Positions 18,239 to 27,777 of a stretch of 64,000 bases of DNA are shown in pieces. The position numbers were made by a program, and so were the translations under genes. This DNA is from Planctomycetota bacterium (GTDB lineage: Bacteria > Planctomycetota > Planctomycetia > Pirellulales > Pirellulaceae), in NCBI GenBank assembly GCA_026692865.1, contig JAPLNI010000051.1:236531-300530 (forward strand), read 5' to 3'. Numbering within the stretch: the first letter of the stretch is position 1; each line of letters starts with the position of its first letter. The notes below the pieces were generated by a model. The model searched no databases, was not told the origin of the DNA, and saw only the letters and a program-made list of their open reading frames with translations.

Positions 18239-19365
18239 ACATTCCTAATGAAGGGCTTTCGGGCAACCTGAACGAACGCGATGAACTCCCTGAGAGTATC
18301 GAGCTTGACAGCCCTGATGACCATCTCGGATCAGATCCGGCCAGTCTCTCTGATGTGGAATCCGCACCTACGATTACTCGGATGGAATTCGAAGTCGACG
18401 AAGAGTCTGCCAGCCAACGCGTCGACTTTTATGTTTCAATGAAGTGCGATGGTTATAGTCGCATGTTCCTTAGGACTGTTTTCGTCGCTGGTAAAGTCCA
18501 AGTCGATGGGCGTCCAGTGAAGCCTGCCTTTCGGGTTCAGACTGGTCAAAGAATCTCGATCGATCTTCCGCCGATACCGAACGATGGGCCGATTCCTGAA
18601 GATATTCCTTTAGACATTCTCTTCGAAGACGAACATCTGGTCATCATCAACAAGCCTGCTGGCATGGTCGTTCACCCCGCAAAAGGTCACTGGAACGGAA
18701 CATTGACTTCCGCATTGGCTTTTCATTTTCAGAATCTTAGCAGCGCCGGCGGTCCGACTCGTCCAGGTATTGTTCACCGATTGGATCGCGACACGACTGG
18801 CGTTATCGCTATCGCAAAGAGTAATGAAGTTCACTTCAAACTCTCGGCCCAATTCGAAGCTCGTGAAGTTTCAAAAGAGTACCATGCGATCGTGGTTGGT
18901 TCGCTGGAATTGGATCGCGACTGGATACGTGCTCCGATCGGCCATCATCCTTATCAACGCGACAAAATGGCGATCCGTGCTGGTCACGAATCTAGTCGCG
19001 ATGCCGAAACGTTCTACGAAGTGATAAAGCGTTTCATCGGATACTCCTATGTTCGCGTGTTGCCAAAGACAGGCAGGACGCATCAAATTCGTGTTCACTT
19101 AAGCCACATTGGTTGTCCAGTCCTGGCCGACCGACTCTACGCCGGGCACGCAAAATCAACTCGAGGCCAACTGCTTCGTAAGCAGTCCCTGGGGCTTCCG
19201 CACCAAGCAAGCGATGACGATGTTATCATCGCAAGACAGGCGCTCCACGCCCACAAATTGGCGTTCACTCACCCGATCACCGGACAAGCCATGGAGTTCG
19301 TCTCGCCGATCGCTGCTGACATGCAGGAAACTCTGAAGACTCTATCTCAGCAGTCCCGCTCCTGA
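18235..19365 (+). CDS. RluA/RluD-family pseudouridine synthase
   Basis: 376 residues. An acidic N-terminal extension (about 1-50) precedes an S4 RNA-binding domain (about 55-115). The catalytic domain follows, with the active-site motif GIVHRLDRDTTGVIAIAKS containing the catalytic Asp (HRLD). LPKTGRTHQIRVHLSHIGCP is the second family motif. The enzyme converts uridines of rRNA (or tRNA) to pseudouridine. It overlaps the upstream TPR gene by 4 bp. The exact target (23S positions for RluD) is not decidable here. Confidence 0.9.
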   Translation: MNIPNEGLSGNLNERDELPESIELDSPDDHLGSDPASLSDVESAPTITRMEFEVDEESASQRVDFYVSMKCDGYSRMFLRTVFVAGKVQVDGRPVKPAFRVQTGQRISIDLPPIPNDGPIPEDIPLDILFEDEHLVIINKPAGMVVHPAKGHWNGTLTSALAFHFQNLSSAGGPTRPGIVHRLDRDTTGVIAIAKSNEVHFKLSAQFEAREVSKEYHAIVVGSLELDRDWIRAPIGHHPYQRDKMAIRAGHESSRDAETFYEVIKRFIGYSYVRVLPKTGRTHQIRVHLSHIGCPVLADRLYAGHAKSTRGQLLRKQSLGLPHQASDDDVIIARQALHAHKLAFTHPITGQAMEFVSPIAADMQETLKTLSQQSRS

Positions 19366-19384
19366 TGCGGAGCACATTTTGTTG

Positions 19385-19466
19385 GTAGCTGAATTCGTAA
19401 GAGTTCAGAAGTCGGTGAAAGCATCAGCAATCCGACGGTCACCAGATGTCTAACGACATCTACTAC
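19385..19466 (+). repeat. REPIN-like element, copy A3
   Basis: 82 bp. Left end GTAGCTGAATTCGTAAGAGT, right end the hairpin AGATGTC-TAAC-GACATCT followed by ACTAC. Compared with A1 the left stem has one A-to-G change that leaves a G-U pair in RNA. It lies between convergent rluD-like and DUF3299 genes. Confidence 0.8.
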
Positions 19467-19487
19467 GAGCAACCGTTCTTCGAGGTT

Positions 19488-20078
19488 TTATTTCACTTCG
19501 CTGGCGATGATTTTGAAGACGGCGTAGGGTTCGCCGTCGGGGTATCGATATGATTTTGTGTCGGTCGCGAAATTCCCTTTCACTGTAACCACACGCGTTG
19601 TGAAGTCGGCTGTTTTTCCTGGTTCCATCTCGACCATGACGCAATCATAAAGAGCAGCACCGGGACCAAAGCAACACTCTTGGTTATCACGGACAAGCAC
19701 AAAGCGATTGAAGCCTTTTTGCTGAAACAAGAATGAGGGCAAGATGAAACCGCGTAGTCGGATTGTTTCTCCTTCCATCTTGTTAATAGAATCCGTAATC
19801 ATTCCCTCTTTGAATTCACCATCCTTTTCGATATCAAATTTCAGATCATCGAAAGTGACCTCACCCCTGGCGCGGGCGGCTTCGCGAGCCTTCAACTCCT
19901 GAGCCGCTTTCATTGGATCAACCGGTTCGGCTTTTTTCTCTGCCGCTACAGGTCTTGTGCGATCAAATCGACTTGGCGGAGAATCTTCAGCGTGCGAATT
20001 GCAAGCGAAGTAAGTTATCGACGCACCGAACAAAACGATGCACTGAAGTAGCTTTCGAGCTCTGTGATTGACGATCAT
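19488..20078 (-). CDS. DUF3299-like periplasmic protein
   Basis: 196 residues. Residues 1-30 look like a signal or lipoprotein leader (LLQCIVLFGASITYFACNS). The C-terminal half has RLRGFILPSF, FVLVRDNQECCFGPGAALYDCV and a final beta-rich part, matching DUF3299-type proteins; the CCFG motif suggests metal or redox involvement. Its start overlaps the dsbD-like stop by 4 bp, so the two are coupled. Confidence 0.6.
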   Translation of the reverse strand: MIVNHRARKLLQCIVLFGASITYFACNSHAEDSPPSRFDRTRPVAAEKKAEPVDPMKAAQELKAREAARARGEVTFDDLKFDIEKDGEFKEGMITDSINKMEGETIRLRGFILPSFLFQQKGFNRFVLVRDNQECCFGPGAALYDCVMVEMEPGKTADFTTRVVTVKGNFATDTKSYRYPDGEPYAVFKIIASEVK

Positions 20079-22852
20079 TGCGAGTGGCCTCCGCTAGTCG
20101 ATTGGGTGCTTACCGGACGTGATAGGCGGCTCGTATTGGGGCTCGTATCAGGACTTTCTCTTTCGAGTATTGCTTTTTCAAGGGCCGTGATCACCTGCTG
20201 TTCTGTTAGCAAATCTCGCATGATGATTGGCGGGCTCGATAGTCCACCTGGGTAGATTGCAAGCACAGGAATGGCGGTGCTTTTAAGCTCTTCAAGTTTT
20301 CGAGTAATGTGATCGGGAAGTTCTGTGTGGTCGGCGATCATCGGAACGATACCATTTTGCCGAATGACCTTGGCTACCTTCTCCGTTTCAATAGCCGTTG
20401 CAAGATTGACTTTACAATTCGCACACCACTGAGCGGTAAAGTCAATCATGACTGCCTTGCCCTGGGTCCGATAAGAAACCAACGTGGACTCTTCGTAAGG
20501 TTGCCAATCGATCAGGTTCTTATATGGGCCCAGGTACTGTATGGCAAAAGCACAACCGGCTATGGCGACCGATAGAGCGGCAGTCCAGTGGATAAACTTT
20601 CTATTCCATTCGGACCAAGGAGGGATTTTTCCAATCCACCAACATGCTAACCAAACAAAGATCAAACAGGTCAGCATCGCGATTCGGTAGTCGTCGCTAA
20701 AGGTCGTTAGCATCCAAACCACGGAGAGTAAAAGCGGGAATGCAAGGACTTCTTTGAGTGTTTGCATCCACGGCCCAGGTTTAGGCATCCAAGCTAACAA
20801 ACTCGGATTCATCGCAATGAGTATGTAAGGGAGACTCATCCCGATACCGATTGCAAAGTACATCAGCAGAATAACCCACGGCGCTTGATCGATCGAAAGC
20901 GAGAAAACGGCACCAAGCCCTGGCCCACTACAGGGTGTCGCTAAAACGGTAGTCAGCAACCCTTTGAAATATGCTCCGATTGCACCTTCACGACGCATCA
21001 ATTGGCTTGATTGATGGCTCGTTGCAAACCCAGGAATGGGAATCTCCCAGACGCCGAGAAAGCTCAGTGCCATTGCAAACATAAGTATGGTGGTCGCTGC
21101 ACGAAATCCAAAGTAACCAAACTGACTACCCCAGCCAAAAGTCGTACCGAATGCTTCTCTTGCGACTACCGTGATCGTCGCGAGCAACATAAAGACACTT
21201 AGTATGCCGGCTACATACCAGAGGTTCAAAATCGATACGCTAGAACTGCTCTGCTTGCTTTCCTGAACAAAGCTCATGACCTTCAACCCGATCACAGGCA
21301 GCACGCAGGGCATCAAGTTCAGTACCAATCCACCCGCCATCGCGAGCGCGAAGTATCCAAACAGGGCTCCTAAAGAGATGGGCTTGCCCGACTCCAGGTC
21401 GGCTCCGTTCAAGGATGAGGCATTAACGCGTGACTGACCTTGCAGGCTTGCGTCTATCCACGTCAAGCGAGTTGGTGCAGTCGATGCTTCCCTATGAGGA
21501 ATGGATTCGATGCGAAAGCTACTTGCTGATTCGCTGAATTTGCCCGCAGATTGGCCTTCAATCAAACCCTTGCGAACTGCAAGCGATCCCGAAAATTGGA
21601 GTCCGAGTGGGTCTTCGCAAGACTTGTCTGTACAAGCTTGATAACCAACCTTCCCCGCAATCGGATAATCACCATCTGGGGTACCTGACGGGATCTCGAT
21701 TGGAATTCTCCAAGATACACTTTGACCGTGGTAGGAAATCGATAGCTCTCCCGGAATCAAATCGATGCGTGTCGGCGGCTCGGATGGAATCGGTGTTCCC
21801 ATTCGCAATCCACTTTTCTCTGTGATCGCAATCGTCGTACTAGATTCGGTATTAGTGTCGGTTGGTCGCACTTCATAAAGATGAAACGGAGGGTCGGTAA
21901 CGGCCGTTAGAACCAGCTCTGCCATCGTTCCCGGAGCGGCTGAATTCGGAGACAACGCGATTTGCCAACTGACTCGTGACCTGGGGGATTTAAAAGTCCC
22001 CGGCAATGCTGATTCGAAGCCGGGAATCGCCAGATCATCAGCGAATTGGAAAGGCATCGACGCAGCAGGAGATACTCCGGAACCCGGAGGCGCGCTGAGT
22101 TGCGTCTCTAAAATCACATCCTGGCTCGGCGGGGGAGTCCCGCTTGGAGGCGCATCGATACTTGTCCCGCTTTCAATATAATCAGCAGCCTGCTCGAGAT
22201 TTGCTGAAACGGCAATGATCGATTGATTTTGCAGCGGGATGCAAGCTCCGTCCCGACATACCTGACCATTCAAGGAAAGCTTGATTTCATCCCTTGTTGG
22301 ATCGATCATCTGTGTTGATTCGAAGCGGGCTCGCCACACGGCTTGTTGGAAATGCTTTTCTACTTTGACATTTTCAAAGCCGCGTTCTCCCTCAGATACC
22401 TTGGGTGCAGTGTCGCTTCGAAAGGGTTCGCTTAAAGTGATGGATGGAGTTTTGACCGCGATCGTGGTTCGCATCGGTCCGCCTGAGGGTTGCGTAACTG
22501 AGTAGATGTAATAGCCGGAATCCAAATTGCAAATAATGGCTATCTCGCCCTTGGTGCGAGTCTCGTCCAGCTTAAAAGTGCCTGAGAATCGATAAGAATC
22601 TTTCGACTTGGAATCAAAGCCACCGAACGAACCGCTTCCAAACCCGCCAAAGCCACCGGTCCCTTTCTTCTTTAATATCAGTCCGTCGACATCTGCTCCG
22701 TCGTCGGCTCTTGCTGCCGATTGAAAAACCAACGACGACGAAACGCCAGTAGAAGCTAAGAAGATTCCAAAGAACGCCAACAAAATCAACCAACACCTAT
22801 CGCGTAAAGCTGGCATCAGGTGGCAATAACTAAATCCGTTATTCATAAGCAT
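20075..22852 (-). CDS. DsbD-like thiol:disulfide interchange protein with two N-terminal domains
   Basis: 925 residues, much longer than E. coli DsbD (about 570). After a signal region there are two periplasmic DsbD-alpha-like beta domains: about 65-220, with the cysteine pair CRDGAC, and about 290-440, with CTDKSC. The membrane domain follows, with conserved Cys in VLNLMPCVLPVIG and VLATPCSGPGLGA. The C-terminal thioredoxin-like domain has MIDFTAQWCANCK (CxxC). The protein should move reducing power from cytoplasmic thioredoxin to the periplasm. ATG at 22816 is another possible start. Confidence 0.8.
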   Translation of the reverse strand: MLMNNGFSYCHLMPALRDRCWLILLAFFGIFLASTGVSSSLVFQSAARADDGADVDGLILKKKGTGGFGGFGSGSFGGFDSKSKDSYRFSGTFKLDETRTKGEIAIICNLDSGYYIYSVTQPSGGPMRTTIAVKTPSITLSEPFRSDTAPKVSEGERGFENVKVEKHFQQAVWRARFESTQMIDPTRDEIKLSLNGQVCRDGACIPLQNQSIIAVSANLEQAADYIESGTSIDAPPSGTPPPSQDVILETQLSAPPGSGVSPAASMPFQFADDLAIPGFESALPGTFKSPRSRVSWQIALSPNSAAPGTMAELVLTAVTDPPFHLYEVRPTDTNTESSTTIAITEKSGLRMGTPIPSEPPTRIDLIPGELSISYHGQSVSWRIPIEIPSGTPDGDYPIAGKVGYQACTDKSCEDPLGLQFSGSLAVRKGLIEGQSAGKFSESASSFRIESIPHREASTAPTRLTWIDASLQGQSRVNASSLNGADLESGKPISLGALFGYFALAMAGGLVLNLMPCVLPVIGLKVMSFVQESKQSSSSVSILNLWYVAGILSVFMLLATITVVAREAFGTTFGWGSQFGYFGFRAATTILMFAMALSFLGVWEIPIPGFATSHQSSQLMRREGAIGAYFKGLLTTVLATPCSGPGLGAVFSLSIDQAPWVILLMYFAIGIGMSLPYILIAMNPSLLAWMPKPGPWMQTLKEVLAFPLLLSVVWMLTTFSDDYRIAMLTCLIFVWLACWWIGKIPPWSEWNRKFIHWTAALSVAIAGCAFAIQYLGPYKNLIDWQPYEESTLVSYRTQGKAVMIDFTAQWCANCKVNLATAIETEKVAKVIRQNGIVPMIADHTELPDHITRKLEELKSTAIPVLAIYPGGLSSPPIIMRDLLTEQQVITALEKAILERESPDTSPNTSRLSRPVSTQSTSGGHSQ

Positions 22853-22980
22853 CGATATTCCTTGAGAGCCCCATAGTTATCGTAGGCGGAAAGGGACAAT
22901 CAGGTCAATTCAAGTCCACTGCCTGTCACCGTTTATCCCACCGTCTATCTGAAGTGATGAAAAGGGCATTTTCCAGAGCC

Positions 22981-23037
22981 GCAGTTTGGCACCATTGTCC
23001 CGTCCGGTTGCTCGTTCGGGACAATGGTTCCAAACGA
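22981..23037. repeat. dispersed inverted repeat family B, copy B2
   Basis: The best-kept copy. GTTTGGCACCATTGTCCCG faces CGGGACAATGGTTCCAAAC across a 14-bp loop, with a single mismatch in 19 bp. It lies between the dsbD-like gene start and the end of the 791-residue membrane protein gene. Confidence 0.8.
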
Positions 23038-23083
23038 CAACTGGTATTGTTTAGCCTACTGATCGACCAGTATTATAGCGGCA

Positions 23084-25459
23084 TCAGGGCGCACGTTGCT
23101 CCACTGGGAGAACAAACCTTACGTAGGAGTTACGATTCGCGTTACGGACAACGAGCTTTTCATCGGCTCGCTTTAGGGCGATGTCCACTATGGGCTCCTC
23201 GATCCTCCCGAGAATGATCGCCCGATTCAGGTAGGCGAGTTGGGAAAAATCAAGATTTTTCAAATAACGATGACTAAGTCCCGTATATCCAGTTCCGCCC
23301 GCTGCCCGGTGGAAACCAAGCATTTCGAAAAGCCGCACGGCAGAGATACCACTCGAGGCATCCCAAGGTTGCCCGCTCTCGCTGTCCTTGACAGTTTGCC
23401 GTTGTTGAAGATAACGCCCCAGGTCTTTCGGAATATCGCTTGAATAAATTGATACCGTACTTCCGCTACGTATCTTACTGGGCAATCGGTAAACCCAACC
23501 GCGATAGATCAAGATGGGTTCGAGCAAGTCTTCAGACAATGGATTCAGCCAATTTCCTTCCAAAAAGTCGGATCCTAGTGCGACTTCAAACCGACTTTTC
23601 GGCCACTCCGGAAGCTCCGAAAAACTCCATTCGGCTCGCAAAGCTTTCGTCCCAGAGGTCGGAATCCCCAACCGGTCCAAGCCGCCATCGCGTGTAAGTC
23701 GGTAACTGGGAAACCCAAAATCCGTTCGAACGTTTGAGTCAAATCCACCTAGTCCTGAACCTGGTTGACCAAACCAATGGAGACCACTCGGATACTTCTT
23801 TCGTTCCGTCTCTGGAAGCTCTTCGGTCGTGGGCACCATAAGCTGTCGAGTCGATGCTTCCAAATCATAACGCCCCGATTTGCCAACATACTGACACAAG
23901 AACGCGGAGCCTCTTATCGAACGGGTCGAATAATCGAAGTCTACCATTTCAATCGAGTTTAGTAGCTCACGATTAGGTTTCCACCATTGTACTAATCCCA
24001 CAACTATCCCAAGCGTGATGGTAGACCACAGCCCAAGCGACCACCAAGTCCAGGTAGGCTTTTGAAGTATTCTTTGAATAACGAAGTAGTCGAGCGGACC
24101 AATGAGAGCAACCAGAAGTGCGATCACGGCAGCGACTGCAAGAAGGTTACCGCTTTGGACAGAAGGAAAGACGTCGAGAAAAGATCGCAATTGCCCTGCC
24201 ATATCGTCATAGCCAACGAAAGCAACTTGCGAAGAGGAACCAGTCTGTATCTTTCTAGGCGAGTCAATCGAATCGAGCAACAACTTCTCGACAAGCAACT
24301 TGCGATCAGGCCAACTTGCGAGAGGCTCTTGATTCAAATCGGCTGCGCAAATCTGTACTTGGCCTAGTCCATAAGCTCCTCGAATAATCAGCGGAAGCTT
24401 CGTTCGATCAATCAAGTCCACGATACCATCTCGAACACTAAAGCGACCAAGCGTCAACCGCCCCAGTTGCACTTGAGACGAAAGGAACGATTCAATCGTG
24501 CCTGGATCGCTCTCCGGTGCAACACCTTGTATTTGTGCTGGTATCAAATCGCGAAGCCAAACCCACTCGGGAATACGACTCGCATTTGCCCCCGCCCAGA
24601 CTTGCAAGTGACCTCCCATTCGCACCCAATCTCGCAATGCATTCTGCTGCTTGGTCGTCATCGAATCGATGATGCTCGACGGATTTGTCGGCAAGACCAG
24701 CAAATCGATCCCATTAAAAGAATCAAAGTAACTCGGCAGCATCAGTCCATCGGGCAGTTCCGTACTCATATACGATGGCAAGCGGCCTTGAGCGGATTGC
24801 TGAGCGACTTGGTCTAACGCCAAATCGCTTCCGATACCGACGACCCATGGTTGAGTTGCAGGCAGTACTTTTCCTCGCAATTCTTGATCGAGGGAAACGC
24901 TTTTACCGTTTCCTTCGATCGTTAAATCCTTGTGCCCGACCACGACCAAACTAGCAGCGGCTTTTGATTTCGCATCTTTGATTGAGAGTCGTATCGGTCG
25001 GTTGGCGCGTCCGTGAACAACCGTGGTTTCGAAGCGTAAACGCTTTTGACCTGCTACTACGACTGGGTAGCAACGCTCACGCGATATTGGGACGACATAG
25101 TCAACACCAACGCCTTCTCCATCCACGGTTGAAATGACTGCGATGCCCAACGGTTCGGCAATTGAATCCTGGGATACATCCAACAAATCAAAAGCAAATC
25201 GGGATGGGTACCCAACTTTCCAAACTTGGTTCAAACCAATTTGGATGTTCGTGATTTGGTACGCATTTTCTTGGAGCGGGTTTTCATTGCGTTCGCCATC
25301 GAGGGATGCAAGCTTGGATGATTCGTCAGCATAAACTTGCAGCAGCCCAACGCAACATAATATCACTCCTGCAAAAATCTTCGAAGCGATTCGAAAACCA
25401 GTGCGCAGCGACACAAAACTTGAAGAGTTACTCCGAACTGATCGATCCAAACTAGTCAT
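23084..25459 (-). CDS. large membrane protein with a glutamine-amidotransferase-like fold region
   Basis: 791 residues. A signal segment lies near residue 22-45 (IASKIFAGVILCCVGLLQVYA). Residues about 50-420 are extracytoplasmic, with a Rossmann-like part (DLLVLPTNPSSII...LRDWVRMGGHLQVWAG) as in the GATase-like domains of Bat-type membrane proteins. Two membrane helices lie at about 437-500, then a second soluble part to the end. The gene follows the DUF1080 gene by 9 bp on the same strand. A similar layout is common among unnamed planctomycete proteins. No enzyme function can be assigned. Confidence 0.55.
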   Translation of the reverse strand: MTSLDRSVRSNSSSFVSLRTGFRIASKIFAGVILCCVGLLQVYADESSKLASLDGERNENPLQENAYQITNIQIGLNQVWKVGYPSRFAFDLLDVSQDSIAEPLGIAVISTVDGEGVGVDYVVPISRERCYPVVVAGQKRLRFETTVVHGRANRPIRLSIKDAKSKAAASLVVVGHKDLTIEGNGKSVSLDQELRGKVLPATQPWVVGIGSDLALDQVAQQSAQGRLPSYMSTELPDGLMLPSYFDSFNGIDLLVLPTNPSSIIDSMTTKQQNALRDWVRMGGHLQVWAGANASRIPEWVWLRDLIPAQIQGVAPESDPGTIESFLSSQVQLGRLTLGRFSVRDGIVDLIDRTKLPLIIRGAYGLGQVQICAADLNQEPLASWPDRKLLVEKLLLDSIDSPRKIQTGSSSQVAFVGYDDMAGQLRSFLDVFPSVQSGNLLAVAAVIALLVALIGPLDYFVIQRILQKPTWTWWSLGLWSTITLGIVVGLVQWWKPNRELLNSIEMVDFDYSTRSIRGSAFLCQYVGKSGRYDLEASTRQLMVPTTEELPETERKKYPSGLHWFGQPGSGLGGFDSNVRTDFGFPSYRLTRDGGLDRLGIPTSGTKALRAEWSFSELPEWPKSRFEVALGSDFLEGNWLNPLSEDLLEPILIYRGWVYRLPSKIRSGSTVSIYSSDIPKDLGRYLQQRQTVKDSESGQPWDASSGISAVRLFEMLGFHRAAGGTGYTGLSHRYLKNLDFSQLAYLNRAIILGRIEEPIVDIALKRADEKLVVRNANRNSYVRFVLPVEQRAP

Positions 25460-25468
25460 GCGAGAGGT

Positions 25469-26119
25469 TTAATCCGGGAGACGCTTGACCGAAAGGTTCC
25501 GGAAGTAAACCTTGCTTGCTGGGTCGTGCGCTTGCAGGGCAAACACGCCTTCACCGAGACGGCGTTCAAAGCTAGTCGAAAAGGAGGGTTGATTGTCAGG
25601 TTCTGTGTACTCAACCATAGTTTGACCATTGAGTTTGAGAGTGACTTTCTTTCCCTGAACAATGATCTCTTGAGTATACCACTCATTGTCTTTCACCGGA
25701 GGATCAGAGACATCTTTCACACTATAGAGCCCCGAAGACTTCTTGGGATCGCGTTGAGTAATGTTGACTTGGCATTCATATCCGTACTTGGGCCAACCTT
25801 CAGCTTGGTACTTCGTGTGAAAGTAGATACCGGAATTGCTACCAGGAGTAGTTTTTACGTCGGCCTTGAAATGAAAGTTCTTAAATGGCTTTCCATCGCC
25901 TTCGTAGAACAAGTGACTGCGTTCACCGAAACAAACAATTGCACCGTCTTCAACCTTCCAAGATTCAGGGTGCTCATTGATCTTCCAGCCGGTCAAGGAC
26001 TTGCCATCGAACAATGAAATCGAATCTGCTTGTGGAATGGACTCTTGTGCCACGCAGTCCGCGGCCGAAGTCATCAGGCTTCCACCAACCAACAACAACA
26101 ACCAAAAGATCGATCTCAT
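25469..26119 (-). CDS. secreted DUF1080 protein (3-keto-disaccharide hydrolase family)
   Basis: 216 residues from the ATG at 26119; the upstream extension lacks a normal signal start. Signal peptide MRSIFWLLLLVGGSLMTSAA. The mature domain has SLFDGKSLTGWK at its beginning, GSNSGIYFHTKY in the middle and VYFRNLSVKRLPD at the end, all classical DUF1080 concanavalin-like fold motifs. Members hydrolyse or bind glycosides (3-keto-glucosides in some). Outer envelope or secreted location is likely. Confidence 0.85.
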   Translation of the reverse strand: MRSIFWLLLLVGGSLMTSAADCVAQESIPQADSISLFDGKSLTGWKINEHPESWKVEDGAIVCFGERSHLFYEGDGKPFKNFHFKADVKTTPGSNSGIYFHTKYQAEGWPKYGYECQVNITQRDPKKSSGLYSVKDVSDPPVKDNEWYTQEIIVQGKKVTLKLNGQTMVEYTEPDNQPSFSTSFERRLGEGVFALQAHDPASKVYFRNLSVKRLPD

Positions 26120-26552
26120 GAAAGAGTTCCTTGTCAAAAATCTAGGAGAGTAAAATAGGAGTGTAAGTCTAGGAGGGCCAATTATTGATTCAAGCAAAGT
26201 CTGACTTGAAATCTACCATTTGCTTAGGCGAGCGGCAGGTTTAAAAACACCAGTTGCAGTTTGGAACCATTGTCCAAAACGAATATCTGAACGGGACGAT
26301 GGTCCCATCCAACGGTATCTCTGAATTTGTCGCTTGAATTATAACCGCAAAACTTCATGCGGCTTTGAAAACAGAAAAGTCACCGGTCACTGTAGAATGA
26401 AATTCGAACTTATCGATTTTGATTAATTAAACCGATCGAACCACTTTCCAGAGAGCATTCGAGACGACGACACGTGAGGTCTTTTTGAGCAAATCGTCTC
26501 GAACGCGAAAAAGTTTAAATCAGGTTCGAGTTATCTGAAAATCTAAAAGCAA
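26120..26552. other. gene-free stretch with a family B repeat
   Basis: Contains copy B3: AGTTTGGAACCATTGTCC near 26258 and GGGACGATGGTCCCATCC near 26294. It is preceded by TTAGGCGAGCGGCAGG (26224-26239), a 16-base string that recurs exactly at 63813-63828 upstream of copy B5. No ORF or RNA gene is apparent in the rest. Confidence 0.55.
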
Positions 26553-26957
26553 TTACTTGCCTTCGATATCTCCGCCTGGGAGTTCACCAGCCTTGATCTT
26601 CTCTCCGTAAGTCTTTCCGTCTTTGGCTTTGGCAGCTTCGACTTTCTTGAAAGCAGCTTCGATCTCTTCCTTGCACTTTTCAGGCTCGCTCTTGAATCGA
26701 TCGGCAGGGAAGTCCTTCTTCTTCAGAAGCTCTTCAACTTCTTCGCCGTATGGATTGTGCTTGGTCTTCTTCTCACCTTGGATGTGGCAAACATTGCACT
26801 TGGCATCGGCGACTAGCTTCTTGAAGCCATCATCTTTGCTCGTATCTGAGTAATAAACTTTCCAAGCATCGCCGAATTGTTTGATTGCGAAAGCTGGGGT
26901 CGAGATAGAACTGCCGAAAATCATGATGGCAGCGACACTGAACAGAATCTTCTTCAT
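26553..26957 (-). CDS. small periplasmic monoheme c-type cytochrome-like protein
   Basis: 134 residues from the ATG at 26957. Signal peptide MKKILFSVAAIMIFGSSIST, cleavage near AFA. One heme-binding motif CNVCH (about residue 60) is in a short helical domain. The rest is Lys/Glu-rich helix. No clear distal Met was identified. It should be periplasmic and take part in electron transfer, partner unknown. Single gene with repeats on its upstream side. Confidence 0.7.
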   Translation of the reverse strand: MKKILFSVAAIMIFGSSISTPAFAIKQFGDAWKVYYSDTSKDDGFKKLVADAKCNVCHIQGEKKTKHNPYGEEVEELLKKKDFPADRFKSEPEKCKEEIEAAFKKVEAAKAKDGKTYGEKIKAGELPGGDIEGK

Positions 26958-27488
26958 TCGTACATTACTCCAAGGACGGAAAGGTAGGGGCTGTTTGATG
27001 TTTGCATGCACTCACGAATTCTAAAGTTTTTGTCTTAAAATCGCGAGATAAGCACTTGTCAAACTCGGTCTAGGAAACCGACTTGCTTATCGGATTGTAA
27101 GCTAGACGCAGAAACTATGCCACTTGCCACTACCGGTTCAGAGCAAATGTTCCACATTTTGTGGTGGCTGAATTATTGCCACGGACTCTTTTAATCGTCA
27201 TGGATACAGGCCGACGGACCTTGACGGAAGTCCATAAACGGGAGCGGCAAAGCCAAAGATTCGGAACATGGGGCCAAAATTCCGTCCGACAACTCGTTAG
27301 GTTGGGTGTTTTCGCAAAGCATAGAATCTAGCATCTTTGAAATGCTTAAACCGGAGCTATCTCTCACCGACTAAATGCCCGCACCGCGACAATGGTTAGC
27401 AGTGGGGCTCCTTTCCTGCAAATCGTTCGGAACAGTGATCCCAAACTATAGAATCTAAGAATACCTAGCGAAATGCTACTCGAGCCCT
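26958..27488. other. gene-free stretch with decayed family B repeats
   Basis: About 530 bp. AATCGTTCGGAACAGTGATC followed by CCAAACTA (27421-27448) closely matches the right arm of copy B1. A second decayed arm lies near 27258-27300. A small hairpin GTGGC...GCCAC sits near 27171-27189. No coding sequence is supported. Confidence 0.45.
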
Positions 27489-27641
27489 TTAGCGCTTGGT
27501 TCGCTTGCTTTTGGCGTTGCCTTGTCGAACCTTGAATCGTGGATTACTTTTGCAAATAACGTAAATCCGGCCGCGACGTCGAACCACTTGGCAGTCAGGG
27601 TGACGATACTTTAGTGCGCCGATTGAGGATACAACCTTCAT
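27489..27641 (-). CDS. rpmJ: 50S ribosomal protein L36, zinc-independent (YkgO-like) type
   Basis: 50 residues. The sequence begins [20 protein letters not shown] and continues with [17 protein letters not shown] and VRQG, clearly L36. In the zinc-binding form the ligands are C-x-x-C, C and H. Here the first pair reads H-x-x-C and the last His position is Phe, as in the E. coli paralogue YkgO. L36 joins the large subunit late and contacts 23S rRNA. It stands alone, divergent from larC. The start has no competing upstream ATG. Confidence 0.93.
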   Translation of the reverse strand: MKVVSSIGALKYRHPDCQVVRRRGRIYVICKSNPRFKVRQGNAKSKRTKR

Positions 27642-27777
27642 GATATCTTCCAAACTAGTACGAAAACTATTTATCTAACGAGATTGGATCTTCCACAATC
27701 TGGGAGTCATCTTACCTCGGGTTGACTATGATAGAGATCCTTCTCGATTCCACAACACCAAAATCCTTAGACATCTT

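Noticed and set aside
27169..27190. GTGGCTGAATTATTGCCAC as a further REPIN end
   Set aside because: It lacks the GTAA loop and the GTAG head; only the CTGAATT part is shared.
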